A stretch of 64,000 nt of DNA, taken from assembly GCF_030268685.1 (NCBI RefSeq), contig NZ_BSRQ01000027.1, positions 1 to 64,000 of the forward strand, read 5' to 3'. The notes beneath the pieces are model-generated. The model was not told where the DNA came from. It saw nothing but the letters and a program-made list of their open reading frames with translations, and made no database searches. Below are positions 1 to 8,112 of this stretch, in pieces (the stretch's first letter is position 1; each line of letters opens with the position of its first letter). The DNA comes from Microtetraspora sp. NBRC 13810. GTDB taxonomy: Bacteria; Actinomycetota; Actinomycetes; Streptosporangiales; Streptosporangiaceae. Position numbers and translations under genes: made by a program.

Positions 1-1197
1 GCCGGCGAGGCCGCTGCCGCCGGTGTCGGTGGCGGGGGTCCAGGAGAGGGTGGCGCCGGTGGCGGTGACGCCGGCGGCGGTGGGGGTGCCGGGGGTGGTG
101 GGCGGGGTGGTGTCCGAGCCGCCGCCGCCCGCCGCGAGCGCGTCGTGCACCGCCGTGTACGCGGGCTTGGGCTGGTAGTTCTCGTCGTAGATCAGCGCCG
201 CGCCCTCACTGGGGAAGGTGTCGGGCACCCAGGAGTGCCGGTCGGTGAAGCCCCAGATCGTGATCCCGGCGCAGGCCGTGACCGCGAGACAGGCGTTGAC
301 CATGTCGCGGTAGTACGTCGCCTGCGTGGCGTCCTTGCTCGTGCTGCGCGGCATCAGCATCCGGATGTCCAACTCGGTGATCCGCACCTGCACGCCGAGG
401 TTCGCGAAGCGCTGGATGTTCTGCTGCACCTGGCCGGGGAAGCCGTACTGCGTGCTCAGGTGGCCCTGGATGCCCACGCAGTCCACCGGCACGTTCTGCG
501 CCCGCAGCGACTGCACGAGCTGGTACATCGCGTCGCTCTTCGCGTTGATGCCCTCGACGTTGTAGTCGTTGATGCACAGCCGCGCGTTCGGGTCGGCGGC
601 GCGGGCGGCCCGGAAGGCGTCGGCGATGTAGCTCTGGCCCAGCCGCTGGTACCAGAACGAGTTGCGCATGCCGCCGTTGTCGTCGAAGACCTCGTTCACC
701 ACGTCCCAGGAGACCAGCGAAGGGTTGTTCGCGTACCGGCCGACGACCTGGCTGATGTGGTTCTGCATCGCCGTGCGCATCTCGGTGGCGCCGAGGTTCT
801 GCACCCAGCTCGGCGTCTGGCTGTGCCAGACGAGGGTGTGCCCGTGCACCTCCTGGTCGTTCTGCTGGGCGAAGGCCATGATCGCGTCGGCGCCGGAGAA
901 GTTGAACTGGCCCTGGGTGGGCTCTGTCGCGTCCCACTTCATCGCGTTCTCGGCGGTGATCTGGTTGAACTCGCTGCCGGCGATGTTCCGGTAGGCCGTC
1001 TCGCCGGACAGCGGGCCGGTGGCGAGCGCGGCGCCGATGAACTTGCCGCGTGCCTCGGCGTGCGTCCGCAGGGACGCCGAGGCGTCGGCCGGTGAGGCGG
1101 GGAGCAGGAGCGCGGTGAGGAGCCCGAGGGCGGCCGTGGCGGCGAGGGCCCTCACCCGCGCCACAGGTTGGACAATGAAGGACGAAAGCACTGGCAT
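1..1197 (-). CDS. Secreted GH10 endo-1,4-beta-xylanase (3' end cut by the window edge)
   Basis: Retaining endo-xylanase that cuts xylan outside the cell. Residues 1 to about 40 are a signal peptide with Arg residues before an Ala/Leu core and an ADA-type cleavage site. The GH10 barrel covers about 45-350. It has the acid/base Glu at E169 (WDVVNEVF) and the nucleophile at E275 (RITELDIR), plus HGHTLVWHSQ and GFTDRHSW signatures. A Gly/Ser/Thr/Pro linker follows and a fibronectin type III module starts near residue 363, still open at base 1. The ATG at 1197 is chosen because the signal peptide starts there with GAAAGG upstream. It is divergent from the alpha-mannosidase and shares its upstream region with operator-like palindromes. 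Confidence 0.93.
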   Translation of the reverse strand, partial: MPVLSSFIVQPVARVRALAATAALGLLTALLLPASPADASASLRTHAEARGKFIGAALATGPLSGETAYRNIAGSEFNQITAENAMKWDATEPTQGQFNFSGADAIMAFAQQNDQEVHGHTLVWHSQTPSWVQNLGATEMRTAMQNHISQVVGRYANNPSLVSWDVVNEVFDDNGGMRNSFWYQRLGQSYIADAFRAARAADPNARLCINDYNVEGINAKSDAMYQLVQSLRAQNVPVDCVGIQGHLSTQYGFPGQVQQNIQRFANLGVQVRITELDIRMLMPRSTSKDATQATYYRDMVNACLAVTACAGITIWGFTDRHSWVPDTFPSEGAALIYDENYQPKPAYTAVHDALAAGGGGSDTTPPTTPGTPTAAGVTATGATLSWTPATDTGGSGLAG

Positions 1198-1245
1198 CTA
1201 CCTTTCAACCGACATACCGCCGATAAGCTGATTCCAGGGAGGTTT

Positions 1246-1259
1246 CCGAAAGTTTTCGG
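1246..1259. promoter_or_regulatory. Operator candidate: perfect 14-bp palindrome upstream of the xylanase
   Basis: CCGAAA-GT-TTTCGG is a perfect inverted repeat 49 bp upstream of the xylanase start. Short CGAA-N-TTCG palindromes are the binding sites of LacI-family xylan/xylobiose regulators such as BxlR in Streptomyces. The match in type is seen; binding is inferred. Confidence 0.6.
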
Positions 1260-1349
1260 CGCATCCCGGATCTTCCAGGACGTTACAAAGCGCATGATGG
1301 CCTGGCAATGACGGTGAGATCGGCGGTCCATCGCACCAGCTAGGAAAGA

Positions 1350-1379
1350 GAAACTATCGGCTTGATAGTGAAACTTTCA
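1350..1379. promoter_or_regulatory. Operator candidate upstream of the alpha-mannosidase: GAAACT direct repeats and palindrome
   Basis: GAAACT occurs at 1350-1355 and again at 1370-1375, exactly 20 bp apart (about two helical turns). The second copy is part of an 11-bp palindrome TGAAAcTTTCA (1369-1379). An ACTATC/GATAGT inverted repeat (1353-1358 and 1364-1369) lies between. The core resembles the GAAA/TTTC palindrome on the xylanase side, suggesting one sugar-responsive regulator for both divergent genes. No regulator gene for it is in this window. Confidence 0.5.
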
Positions 1380-1453
1380 GGGACCGGCGTGCGGGATGCC
1401 GTCGGGGGATGCTCGGAGAACGCCGGAATCACCTGGGCTGGGGAGGCCCTGCA

Positions 1454-4400
1454 ATGCACGACGATCGTTCCCTGGTGGAGCGCCGCCTTGACCGCGCGCT
1501 GCGTGAGCGGATACGGCCCGCGGTCCACGCCGAGGCCACGCCGCTGGACGTCGAGGTCTGGCACGTCCCGGGAGAGCCGGTCCCGGTCGCGCGCGCCCTT
1601 GAGGCCCGGTACACGCCGTTCCGGCCCGGCGACCCCTGGGGGCCGCCCTGGGGGACGAGCTGGTTCCGGCTGCGCGGGCGGGTGCCCGAGGGCTGGGCGG
1701 GACGCCGGGTCGAAGCCGTGATCGACCTGGGGTTCACCGGGGCGGGGCCGGGGTTCCAGGCCGAAGGGCTCGTCTACGACGCCGCCGGCGTGCCGATCAA
1801 GGGCGTGCACCCGGAGAACCGGTACGTGCCGGTCACCGCGCCCGAGGTGGACCTGCTGGTGGAGGCGGCGGCCAACCCGGCCATCCCGCTGCCGGCGCCG
1901 ACCGAGCTGGGCGACATCCTGACCGCGGGCGACGCCCCGATCTACCGCTTCGGCCGGGCCGACCTCGCCGTGCTGGACGAGACGGTGTGGCACCTCACCC
2001 TCGACGTCGAGGTGCTGCGCGACCTGATGGCCGAACTGGACGTCGCCGACCCGCGCAGGCACGAGATCCTGCGCGCCCTGGAACGCATGCTGGACGCCCT
2101 CGACCTGCACGACGTCGGCGCCACCGCCGGGCAGGCCCGCGCGGAGCTGGCCGGGGTGCTCGCCAGGCCCGCGCACGCCAGCGCCCACCGCGTCTCCGCC
2201 GTCGGCCACGCGCACATCGACTCCGCCTGGCTGTGGCCGCTGCGCGAGACCGAGCGCAAGGCCGCGCGCACCTTCGCCAACGTCACCCGCCTGGCGGAGG
2301 ACTACCCCGAGCTGGTCTTCGCCTGCTCCCAGGCCCAGCAGTACGCCTGGGTGAAGGACGCCCAGCCGCACGTCTACCGGCGGATCCAGGAGGCGGTGCG
2401 AGCGGGCACCTGGGTACCGGTCGGGTCGATGTGGGTCGAGTCGGACGCCAACCTGCCCGGCGGCGAGGCCCTGGCCCGCCAGCTCGTGCACGGCAAGCGG
2501 TTCTTCGCCGAGGAGTTCGGCGTGGACACCGAGGAGATCTGGCTGCCCGACTCCTTCGGCTACACCGCCGCCTTCCCGCAGCTCGCCAAGCTCGCCGGGG
2601 TGCGCTTCTTCCTCACCCAGAAGCTGTCGTGGAACCAGACCAACCGCTTCCCGCACAGCACCTTCTGGTGGGAGGGCATCGACGGCACCCGGATCTTCAC
2701 CCACTTCCCGCCCGCCGACACCTACGAGGCCCGGCTGGAGGCGTCCGAGCTGGCCCGCGCCGTGCGCAACTTCACCGAGAAGGGGCGCGGCACCGGGTCG
2801 CTGCTGCCGTTCGGGTACGGCGACGGCGGCGGCGGGCCGACCCGCGAGATGCTGGAGAAGGCCCGCCGGCTGCGCGACCTCGAAGGCTCCCCGCGGGTGG
2901 TGGTGGAGCCGCCGGCGGCGTTCTTCGAGCGGGCGCTCGCGGAGTACCCCGACGCGCCCGTCTGGTCCGGCGAGCTCTACCTGGAGCTGCACCGGGCCAC
3001 CTACACCACCCAGGCCAGGACCAAGGCCGGCAACCGGCGCAGCGAGCACCTGCTGCGCGAGGCCGAGCTGTGGGCGGCCACGGCCGCCGTGCGCGACGGC
3101 GCCGCCTACCCGTACGAGGCGCTGGACGGGCTGTGGAAGGAGGTGCTGCTGCACCAGTTCCACGACATCCTGCCCGGCTCCTCGATCGCCTGGGTGCACC
3201 GGGAGGCGCGGGCGGCCTACGAGCGGATCCGGGTGGAGCTGGAGGCGCTGATCCCCGGCGGCGCGGGGCCGTACGCGCTGAACGCCGGGCCGTTCGACCG
3301 GGACGAGGTCGTGACCGTGGACGCCGGCGCGCTGCCGGGCGCGGTGCAGAAGCTGGAGGGCGGCGAGGTGGCCGGGTGGGCGTCCGCGCCCGCGCTCGGC
3401 GCCGGCCCGCTGACGGCGCAGGCGCCCGCCTCCGTCCCCGGGGTGCGGGTCACCCGGGCCGGTGACGGCCTGGTGCTGGACAACGGGCTGCTGCGGGTCG
3501 AGGTCGACGCCGACGGGCTGCTCGCCTCCGTGCTCGACCTGGCCGCCGGTCGCGAGGCGCTGGCCCCGGGCGCCAGGGGCAACCTGCTCCAGTTGCACCC
3601 GGACCACCCGCTCGCCTGGGACGCCTGGGACATCGACCGGCACTACCTGCGCCGGCACACCGACCTCACCGACGCCGAGGAGGTCACCGTCACCGACCAC
3701 GGCCCGCTGGTCGCGACCGTGCGGGTCACCCGCCGCTTCGGCGACTCCCGGATCACCCAGCGGTACCGGCTGCGGGCCGGGTCCGGCGCGCTGGAGTTCG
3801 ACACCGAGGTGGACTGGCGGGAGTCCGAGAAGGTGCTCAAGGCCGCCTTCCCGTTCGACGTGCACGCCGACCGGTCCACCGCCGAGATCCAGTTCGGCCA
3901 CGTGCACCGGCCCACGCACACCAACACGAGCTGGGACGAGGCCCGGTTCGAGATCTGGGCGCACCGCTGGCTGCACGTGGGCGAGCCCGGGTACGGCATG
4001 GCGCTGGCCAACGACTCCACCTACGGGCACGACGTCCGGCGCGGCACCGGCGAGGCCGGCCCGGTCACCACCGTCCGCCTGACCCTGCTGCGCGCCCCGC
4101 ACAGCCCGGACCCGCGCACCGACCGGGACGTGCACAAGATGACCTACGCGCTGGTGCCCGGCGCGGACGTGCCCGCGGCGATCCGCGCCGGGTACGCGCT
4201 CAATTTGCCGCTGCGCGCCGCCGCGGCCGATCCCGGGGCGCCGCTGGTCCGGGTGGCGGACCCGGCGGCCGTGGTGGAGGCGGTGAAGCTCGCCGACGAC
4301 GGCTCGGGGGACGTGATCGTGCGCCTCTACGAGTCGCTCGGCGGGCGGGTCGCCACCCGGCTGCGCCCCGGCTTCGGGGTCGGCCGGGCGCAGGTCGCGG

Positions 4401-4510
4401 ACCTGCTGGAACGCCCGCTGGCCGACCTGCCCTCCGCCGACGACGGCGGCATCCCGATCACGTTGCGCCCCTTCCAGGTCCTGACGCTGCGGCTCACCGC
4501 GGCGTCCTGA
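1454..4510 (+). CDS. Alpha-mannosidase, glycoside hydrolase family 38
   Basis: Zinc-dependent retaining alpha-mannosidase, 1018 residues, the usual size of the cytosolic MAN2C-like bacterial enzymes. The catalytic domain has the HxHxD zinc motif at H252/H254/D256 (GHAHIDSAWLWPLRE) and the nucleophile D366 in WLPDSFGY. The middle helical domain shows ELHRATYTTQARTKAGNRR and HQFHDILPGSS, and a long beta-rich GH38 C-terminal domain follows. There is no signal peptide, so it probably acts inside the cell on imported mannosides. An upstream ATG at 1409 is in frame, but the one at 1454 has GGGGAGG at 1440-1446 and is preferred. The gene ends 10 bp before the convergent SGNH hydrolase. Confidence 0.95.
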   Translation: MHDDRSLVERRLDRALRERIRPAVHAEATPLDVEVWHVPGEPVPVARALEARYTPFRPGDPWGPPWGTSWFRLRGRVPEGWAGRRVEAVIDLGFTGAGPGFQAEGLVYDAAGVPIKGVHPENRYVPVTAPEVDLLVEAAANPAIPLPAPTELGDILTAGDAPIYRFGRADLAVLDETVWHLTLDVEVLRDLMAELDVADPRRHEILRALERMLDALDLHDVGATAGQARAELAGVLARPAHASAHRVSAVGHAHIDSAWLWPLRETERKAARTFANVTRLAEDYPELVFACSQAQQYAWVKDAQPHVYRRIQEAVRAGTWVPVGSMWVESDANLPGGEALARQLVHGKRFFAEEFGVDTEEIWLPDSFGYTAAFPQLAKLAGVRFFLTQKLSWNQTNRFPHSTFWWEGIDGTRIFTHFPPADTYEARLEASELARAVRNFTEKGRGTGSLLPFGYGDGGGGPTREMLEKARRLRDLEGSPRVVVEPPAAFFERALAEYPDAPVWSGELYLELHRATYTTQARTKAGNRRSEHLLREAELWAATAAVRDGAAYPYEALDGLWKEVLLHQFHDILPGSSIAWVHREARAAYERIRVELEALIPGGAGPYALNAGPFDRDEVVTVDAGALPGAVQKLEGGEVAGWASAPALGAGPLTAQAPASVPGVRVTRAGDGLVLDNGLLRVEVDADGLLASVLDLAAGREALAPGARGNLLQLHPDHPLAWDAWDIDRHYLRRHTDLTDAEEVTVTDHGPLVATVRVTRRFGDSRITQRYRLRAGSGALEFDTEVDWRESEKVLKAAFPFDVHADRSTAEIQFGHVHRPTHTNTSWDEARFEIWAHRWLHVGEPGYGMALANDSTYGHDVRRGTGEAGPVTTVRLTLLRAPHSPDPRTDRDVHKMTYALVPGADVPAAIRAGYALNLPLRAAAADPGAPLVRVADPAAVVEAVKLADDGSGDVIVRLYESLGGRVATRLRPGFGVGRAQVADLLERPLADLPSADDGGIPITLRPFQVLTLRLTAAS

Positions 4511-4520
4511 CGGCGGGCGG

Positions 4521-5387
4521 TCAGCCGGGGGGGCGGGTGAGGGCGGCGGTTCCCGTGTTGCGGACCGTCACCTCGCCCTGGTGGCCGTTCTGCCAGGAGC
4601 CCACCGTGCGGTAGGTCGCGGTGCAGCCGCCGGACGGGACGGTGGGGGTGGGCGTGGGGGGCGGGGTGGGGGTCGGCGGGGGTGCGTCGCCGAGGGCGGC
4701 GGCCAGGGCGGGGAACCACCGGTCGGCCATCTTCCGGTCTCCGGCCGCGTTGGGGTGCACGCCGTCGTAGGTGTCGGCGGAGGTGCTGAACCCGGTCCAC
4801 TGGTCTACGACGGTGACCGGCGAGGCCGGGGTGGACTTCCCCGCGGCCCAGGACGGGATCGCGGCGTTCAGCGCGACGACCCGCTGCCCGCACGGGGCGC
4901 AGCCGGCGGGGCTCATCGGGATGAGCTGCGCCACCAGGATCCGCATGTTCGGATTGCTCGCCCGCATCTGGTCCACGAGCCGGCCGTACGCGGCCAGGAT
5001 CGTCGAGGGCGGCCGGTCGTTCCACACGTCGTTGGTGCCGAAGTGCATCAGCACCACGTCCGGCCGGGTGGCGGCGAGCCAGCCGGGCAACTGGTTCCGG
5101 TCGGCGACGTCGGTGACCAGCGCGCCGCCGTGCCCCTCGTTGTCGCCGTCGTGCGCGACCGCGCAGCCCTGCGGCGGGAGCGTGCCGACGAAGTCGATGT
5201 CGGTGCGGCCCGCGGCGCGCATCCGGTCCCACAGCAGCGCCCGCCAGCAGCCGGGCGAGCCGGTGATCGAGTCGCCGAGCGGCATGATCCGCACCGCCGC
5301 GGCGGGCGCGGGCGCGGTCGGCCCGGCGATCGGGTGGACCGGCGCCAGGCTCAGCGCCGCCAGGATTGAGATGAGTGCCTTCTTCAT
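4521..5387 (-). CDS. Secreted SGNH/GDSL esterase with a truncated CBM2
   Basis: Serine esterase of the SGNH fold, probably a carbohydrate esterase acting on plant polysaccharide. A signal peptide (about 1-30, MKKALISILAAL) leads into GDSIT with the nucleophile S40. The GTNDVW block holds the oxyanion Asn, and DGVHPN near the end of the domain supplies the Asp/His. A PTPTPPPTPTPT linker follows. The last ~36 residues start like a family 2 carbohydrate-binding module (CTATYRTVGSWQNGHQGEVT), but the frame stops after TGTAALTRPPG, about a third of the way through the module, at a run of seven C. ATG 5387 has AGGGAGA upstream and starts the signal peptide. Xylanase and mannosidase neighbours fit a polysaccharide-degrading role. 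Confidence 0.88.
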   Translation of the reverse strand: MKKALISILAALSLAPVHPIAGPTAPAPAAAVRIMPLGDSITGSPGCWRALLWDRMRAAGRTDIDFVGTLPPQGCAVAHDGDNEGHGGALVTDVADRNQLPGWLAATRPDVVLMHFGTNDVWNDRPPSTILAAYGRLVDQMRASNPNMRILVAQLIPMSPAGCAPCGQRVVALNAAIPSWAAGKSTPASPVTVVDQWTGFSTSADTYDGVHPNAAGDRKMADRWFPALAAALGDAPPPTPTPPPTPTPTVPSGGCTATYRTVGSWQNGHQGEVTVRNTGTAALTRPPG

Positions 5388-5439
5388 GCCGCTTCTCCCT
5401 GTGGTCGCCCGCGCGATCGTAGGAACGCGTTCAGGGACC

Positions 5440-5540
5440 GGGAAGGGTCGCCCCCGTGGCCCCCGTGCGAACTGCGGCGAAGCCGGGAAGGGCCGCTTCT
5501 GTGGCCCCCGTGCGAACTGCGGCGAAGCCGGGAAGGGCCG
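5440..5540. repeat. 45-bp tandem repeat, about 2.2 copies, upstream of the SGNH gene
   Basis: Units start at 5440, 5485 and 5530 (GGGAAGGG...), an exact 45-bp period that keeps both strands open. Read on the minus strand it would encode a 15-residue repeat with the core FPASPQFARGP, in frame with the SGNH gene but upstream of its signal peptide. So it is most likely non-coding. The rest of 5388-5911 holds no gene I can support. Confidence 0.75.
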
Positions 5541-5865
5541 TGCACCTTTCATGCTAGGCGCAGCCGCGCGGACGTCGTCTCGCGGGTGCCCGGCGGGCAC
5601 GCGGGACGATGAGGGGCGGGACGCCCGAGCGGGGCACGGCGGCGCGGTGCCACGCCGGTGCGGGGGATGCCGGTGCGGGCGCCTGTCTGGAGGACGCCGG
5701 CGGGTTCGCGGCCGAACTGGTCGTGGAGAGCGCGCCGGACCCGGCCTGGCGCTCGGCTCGCGTAACGCCCCCGGTCAGGCTCGCGAGCCGGCCCGGCAGG
5801 CCGCCGGGATGGTCCGGGCGCCCGGACGGACGGGCGGCGTTGCCCGTCGTCCTCGGGACAGGTCG

Positions 5866-5915
5866 GTGTGCGGTCGTGCGGTGTGGTCAGGTGTGCGGTC
5901 GTGCGGTGTGGTCAG
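5866..5915. repeat. 25-bp perfect tandem duplication spanning a stop codon
   Basis: GTGTGCGGTCGTGCGGTGTG plus 5 more bases occurs at 5866-5890 and again, identically, at 5891-5915. The second copy contains the stop codon (5912-5914) of the minus-strand gene that follows. Confidence 0.8.
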
Positions 5916-6292
5916 CGGGCGGCCGGCGAGTCCTCCTCGGCGAGGATCCCGGCCGGATCGGCGAGGAGCTCGGGCGGTTCGGCGAGGAGCTCGGGCGGCG
6001 ACTGACCGGCGCGGAGCTGGGCATAGCGGGTGACGATGCGGAGGGCGGCATGCGTGGGATCGGTGGCGGGATGACGGTCATAGGTGAAGCGGCGGCGCTC
6101 GGCGTCCCAGCCGGTGCGCCACCAGAACCGCGACCCGTCGCTCCACACCACCAGGCCGGGCCAGACCGGGATCAGTGCCAGCCCGAAACCGGCGTGGAAG
6201 CCGGCGGCGATTCCCTGGTTGTCGAGTGTGTGACACAGCTGTTGGGCCGCTCGCACGGCAGGCGAAAGAGGGGTGAGTCGAGGTGAGGCCAT
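5912..6292 (-). CDS. Small conserved hypothetical protein paired with an XRE regulator
   Basis: 126 residues, not assigned to a named family. The middle is rich in Trp/Phe (GLVVWSDGSRFWWRTGW), and a helix with THAALRIVTRY follows. The C-terminal tail repeats PPELLAEPPELLADPAGILAEED. It lies 132 bp downstream of the DUF5753 XRE gene on the same strand. Such XRE genes are often followed by a small protein encoded in the same unit (often DUF397 in actinomycetes); this one occupies that place but does not look like DUF397. Its coding status rests on the intact frame, the amino-acid composition and this context. Confidence 0.6.
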   Translation of the reverse strand: MASPRLTPLSPAVRAAQQLCHTLDNQGIAAGFHAGFGLALIPVWPGLVVWSDGSRFWWRTGWDAERRRFTYDRHPATDPTHAALRIVTRYAQLRAGQSPPELLAEPPELLADPAGILAEEDSPAAR

Positions 6293-6424
6293 GCCCGAGA
6301 CGTTAGAAAATGTGAAGATTCGATAGCCAGGAAGTTGCGTGATGTTGCTCCGAAGCGCAACTCTTTTCTGCCGCTCTGATATCCGGGTTTGGGACGCCGA
6401 TTATTGACAAAGATACTGGAGGGC

Positions 6425-7273
6425 CTAAAGGGAGTCGAGTTCACGGATCGCCGTGTCGATTCTCTGTAACGCGGCGTCGCCGTACACCGCCGCCTCGGCG
6501 AGCCTGCCGAACGCCTTTTCGTACAACGCGACGTCGTTCGGCGCGTTGATGCGCAGCTGGCCGGGGATGGTGTCCACCCTGACCTGGTTGCTGTCGTAGA
6601 TCCAGAAGTTCTCCGGCGGCATGATGGGCGGCCGGACGTGCCAGGGGACGATGCCGAGGCTGATCTGGGGCAGCCGCATGAGGTCGATCAGCCGGTTGAG
6701 CTGCACGACCATGGCGGCCGGGGCGCACAGCCGGGTGCGCAGCGCCTGGTTGCCGAGCAGGAACATGAAACGTCTCGCGCCGCTGGTCAGGACGTTCTGC
6801 TGTTCGAGGCGGCCGGTGACCGCGGAGTCCAGGTCGTCGGGGAGGCCGCGGAAGTCGATGATCACCGACAGGTGGGCGCGGGCGTACTCGGGGGTCTGCA
6901 GCAGCCCGGGGACGGCGCTGTGCTGGAAGATCCGGAAGTGCTGGGTGCGCTCGTAAAGCGGCTTGAAGGAACGTTGCACATACGCCAGGCCGTTTTCCTG
7001 GAGCCTGCGCCATTCTGTGTACAGCGAATCGATGTTCCGCGCGTTGGCGATGAGGTCGACGACGTAACTGTCGTTTCCGCAGATCCGGCACCATTCCCTG
7101 ATGTCGGCCTCGCTCGGCATCTGCGTGCCGTTCTCGATCTTCGAGATCTTCGAGTAGTGCCAGCCGGCTCGTTTCGCCAGTTCGCGTCCGGTGAGGCTCG
7201 CTTCGCTGCGGATCTCCCGCAGCCGGGCGGCGAGGATGCCTCTCGCCTCTTTGATGCGCTCCGCAGACGACAT
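6425..7273 (-). CDS. XRE-family regulator with C-terminal DUF5753
   Basis: DNA-binding protein of 282 residues. Residues about 13-70 form a Cro/C1-type helix-turn-helix (LREIRSEASLTGRELAKRAG, then HYSKISKIENG). The rest is the DUF5753 domain typical of actinomycete XRE proteins (SVPGLLQTPEYAR-like stretch FQHSAVPGLLQTPEYARAHL, then PQISLGIVPW). These proteins commonly act with a small downstream partner, here the gene at 5912-6292. The spacer upstream (about 7321-7350) carries repeated TTGC/GTTGC words that could be its own operator, at low confidence. Confidence 0.9.
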   Translation of the reverse strand: MSSAERIKEARGILAARLREIRSEASLTGRELAKRAGWHYSKISKIENGTQMPSEADIREWCRICGNDSYVVDLIANARNIDSLYTEWRRLQENGLAYVQRSFKPLYERTQHFRIFQHSAVPGLLQTPEYARAHLSVIIDFRGLPDDLDSAVTGRLEQQNVLTSGARRFMFLLGNQALRTRLCAPAAMVVQLNRLIDLMRLPQISLGIVPWHVRPPIMPPENFWIYDSNQVRVDTIPGQLRINAPNDVALYEKAFGRLAEAAVYGDAALQRIDTAIRELDSL

Positions 7274-7420
7274 GGGGTGAGTCGCCCCTTCGCTCTTATG
7301 GAATATTCCGCTGTCAACGTAGCTTGCTGTTGCAGTTTGTTGCTAGTCGCCATATTGCGGTTCGGTACCGAAGACCCGAGTGGCGGGAGGGGTGCCGGTG
7401 CCCGGTGTGACGCGCCCGTT

Positions 7421-7441
7421 TGTTGACTGATCTGTACAGAA
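7421..7441. promoter_or_regulatory. TetR operator copy 1 (autoregulatory)
   Basis: Read on the minus strand this is TTCTGTACAGATCAGTCAAC, which matches the site before the MFS gene at 18 of 21 positions. It sits 18 bp before the TetR start codon, where binding would block its transcription. Confidence 0.8.
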
Positions 7442-7458
7442 CAGGCTAGCTTCGGCCC

Positions 7459-8037
7459 ATGGCCAGACCCCGCGAGTTCGACCCGCAGGCCGTGCTGGAT
7501 GCCGCCATGGAGGTGTTCTGGGAGCAGGGATACGAGGCGACCAGCACCGAGGACCTGTGCAGGCGCACCGGGCTCGGGCGCGGCAGCCTGTACAACGCCT
7601 TCGGCAGCAAGCACCGCCTCTACGAGGAGGCGCTCCGCCGTTACGCCGAGACGAGGGCGGACGCGCAGCTGAGGATGCTCGCCCGGCCGGGGCCGGTGCG
7701 GGAGCGGCTGCGCGAGCTGATGCTCGGGGTGATCGACGCCGACATGGCCGATCCGCGACGGCACGGCTGCCTGGCGCTGAACGCCGCCACCGAGTCCGCC
7801 GGGCGCGACGGTGAGGTGCCCGGCCTGGTGCGCCGCCACTTCACCGACCTGGAGCAGGCCCTCTGCCATCTGGTGACGCTCGGCCAGGCCGCCGGCGAGC
7901 TGCCCGCGGGCCGGCCGCCGATCCAGGTGGCGCGCACCTTCCAGAGCGCGTACTACGGGCTGCGCGTCCTCGCCAAGGTGACCGACGACAGGAACGCCCT
8001 GCTCGACGTGGTGGAAGGGGCGCTCGCGGCCCTGTAG
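7459..8037 (+). CDS. TetR/AcrR-family repressor of the adjacent MFS exporter
   Basis: 192 residues. The N-terminal helix-turn-helix (about 8-55) includes AMEVFWEQGYEATSTEDLCRRTGL and GSLYNAFGSKHRLYEEAL, the subgroup with a C-terminal ligand domain like the YcdC/NemR group. The C-terminal part has MADPRRHGCLALNAATE, a segment common in this subgroup. The gene is 75 bp upstream of the MFS transporter, and both promoters carry the same operator, so it very likely represses itself and the transporter. The inducing compound cannot be told from sequence. Confidence 0.92.
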   Translation: MARPREFDPQAVLDAAMEVFWEQGYEATSTEDLCRRTGLGRGSLYNAFGSKHRLYEEALRRYAETRADAQLRMLARPGPVRERLRELMLGVIDADMADPRRHGCLALNAATESAGRDGEVPGLVRRHFTDLEQALCHLVTLGQAAGELPAGRPPIQVARTFQSAYYGLRVLAKVTDDRNALLDVVEGALAAL

Positions 8038-8070
8038 GCCGGCGCCGCCCCCGGTGTCACGCTGCCCGTT

Positions 8071-8092
8071 TTCTGTACTGATCAGTAAATAA
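8071..8092. promoter_or_regulatory. TetR operator copy 2, before the MFS exporter
   Basis: TTCTGTACTGATCAGTAAAT contains the perfect 12-bp palindrome TACTGATCAGTA (8077-8088). It matches the site upstream of the TetR gene with consensus TTCTGTACWGATCAGTMAA and lies 21 bp before the MFS ATG at 8113. Confidence 0.85.
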
Positions 8093-8112
8093 TCTGGTGA
8101 GGAAAGAGTCAT

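Noticed and set aside
1340-4135. 931-codon open frame antisense to the alpha-mannosidase
   Set aside because: Composition is Gly/Arg/Pro/Val-rich without domains, and it mirrors the GH38 codon pattern; a shadow of high GC.
5440-5540. Possible CRISPR array
   Set aside because: Units are contiguous 45-bp repeats with no unique spacers.
5609-6286. 225-codon plus-strand ORF
   Set aside because: Its second half is antisense to the small XRE partner gene and the first half has no coding features.
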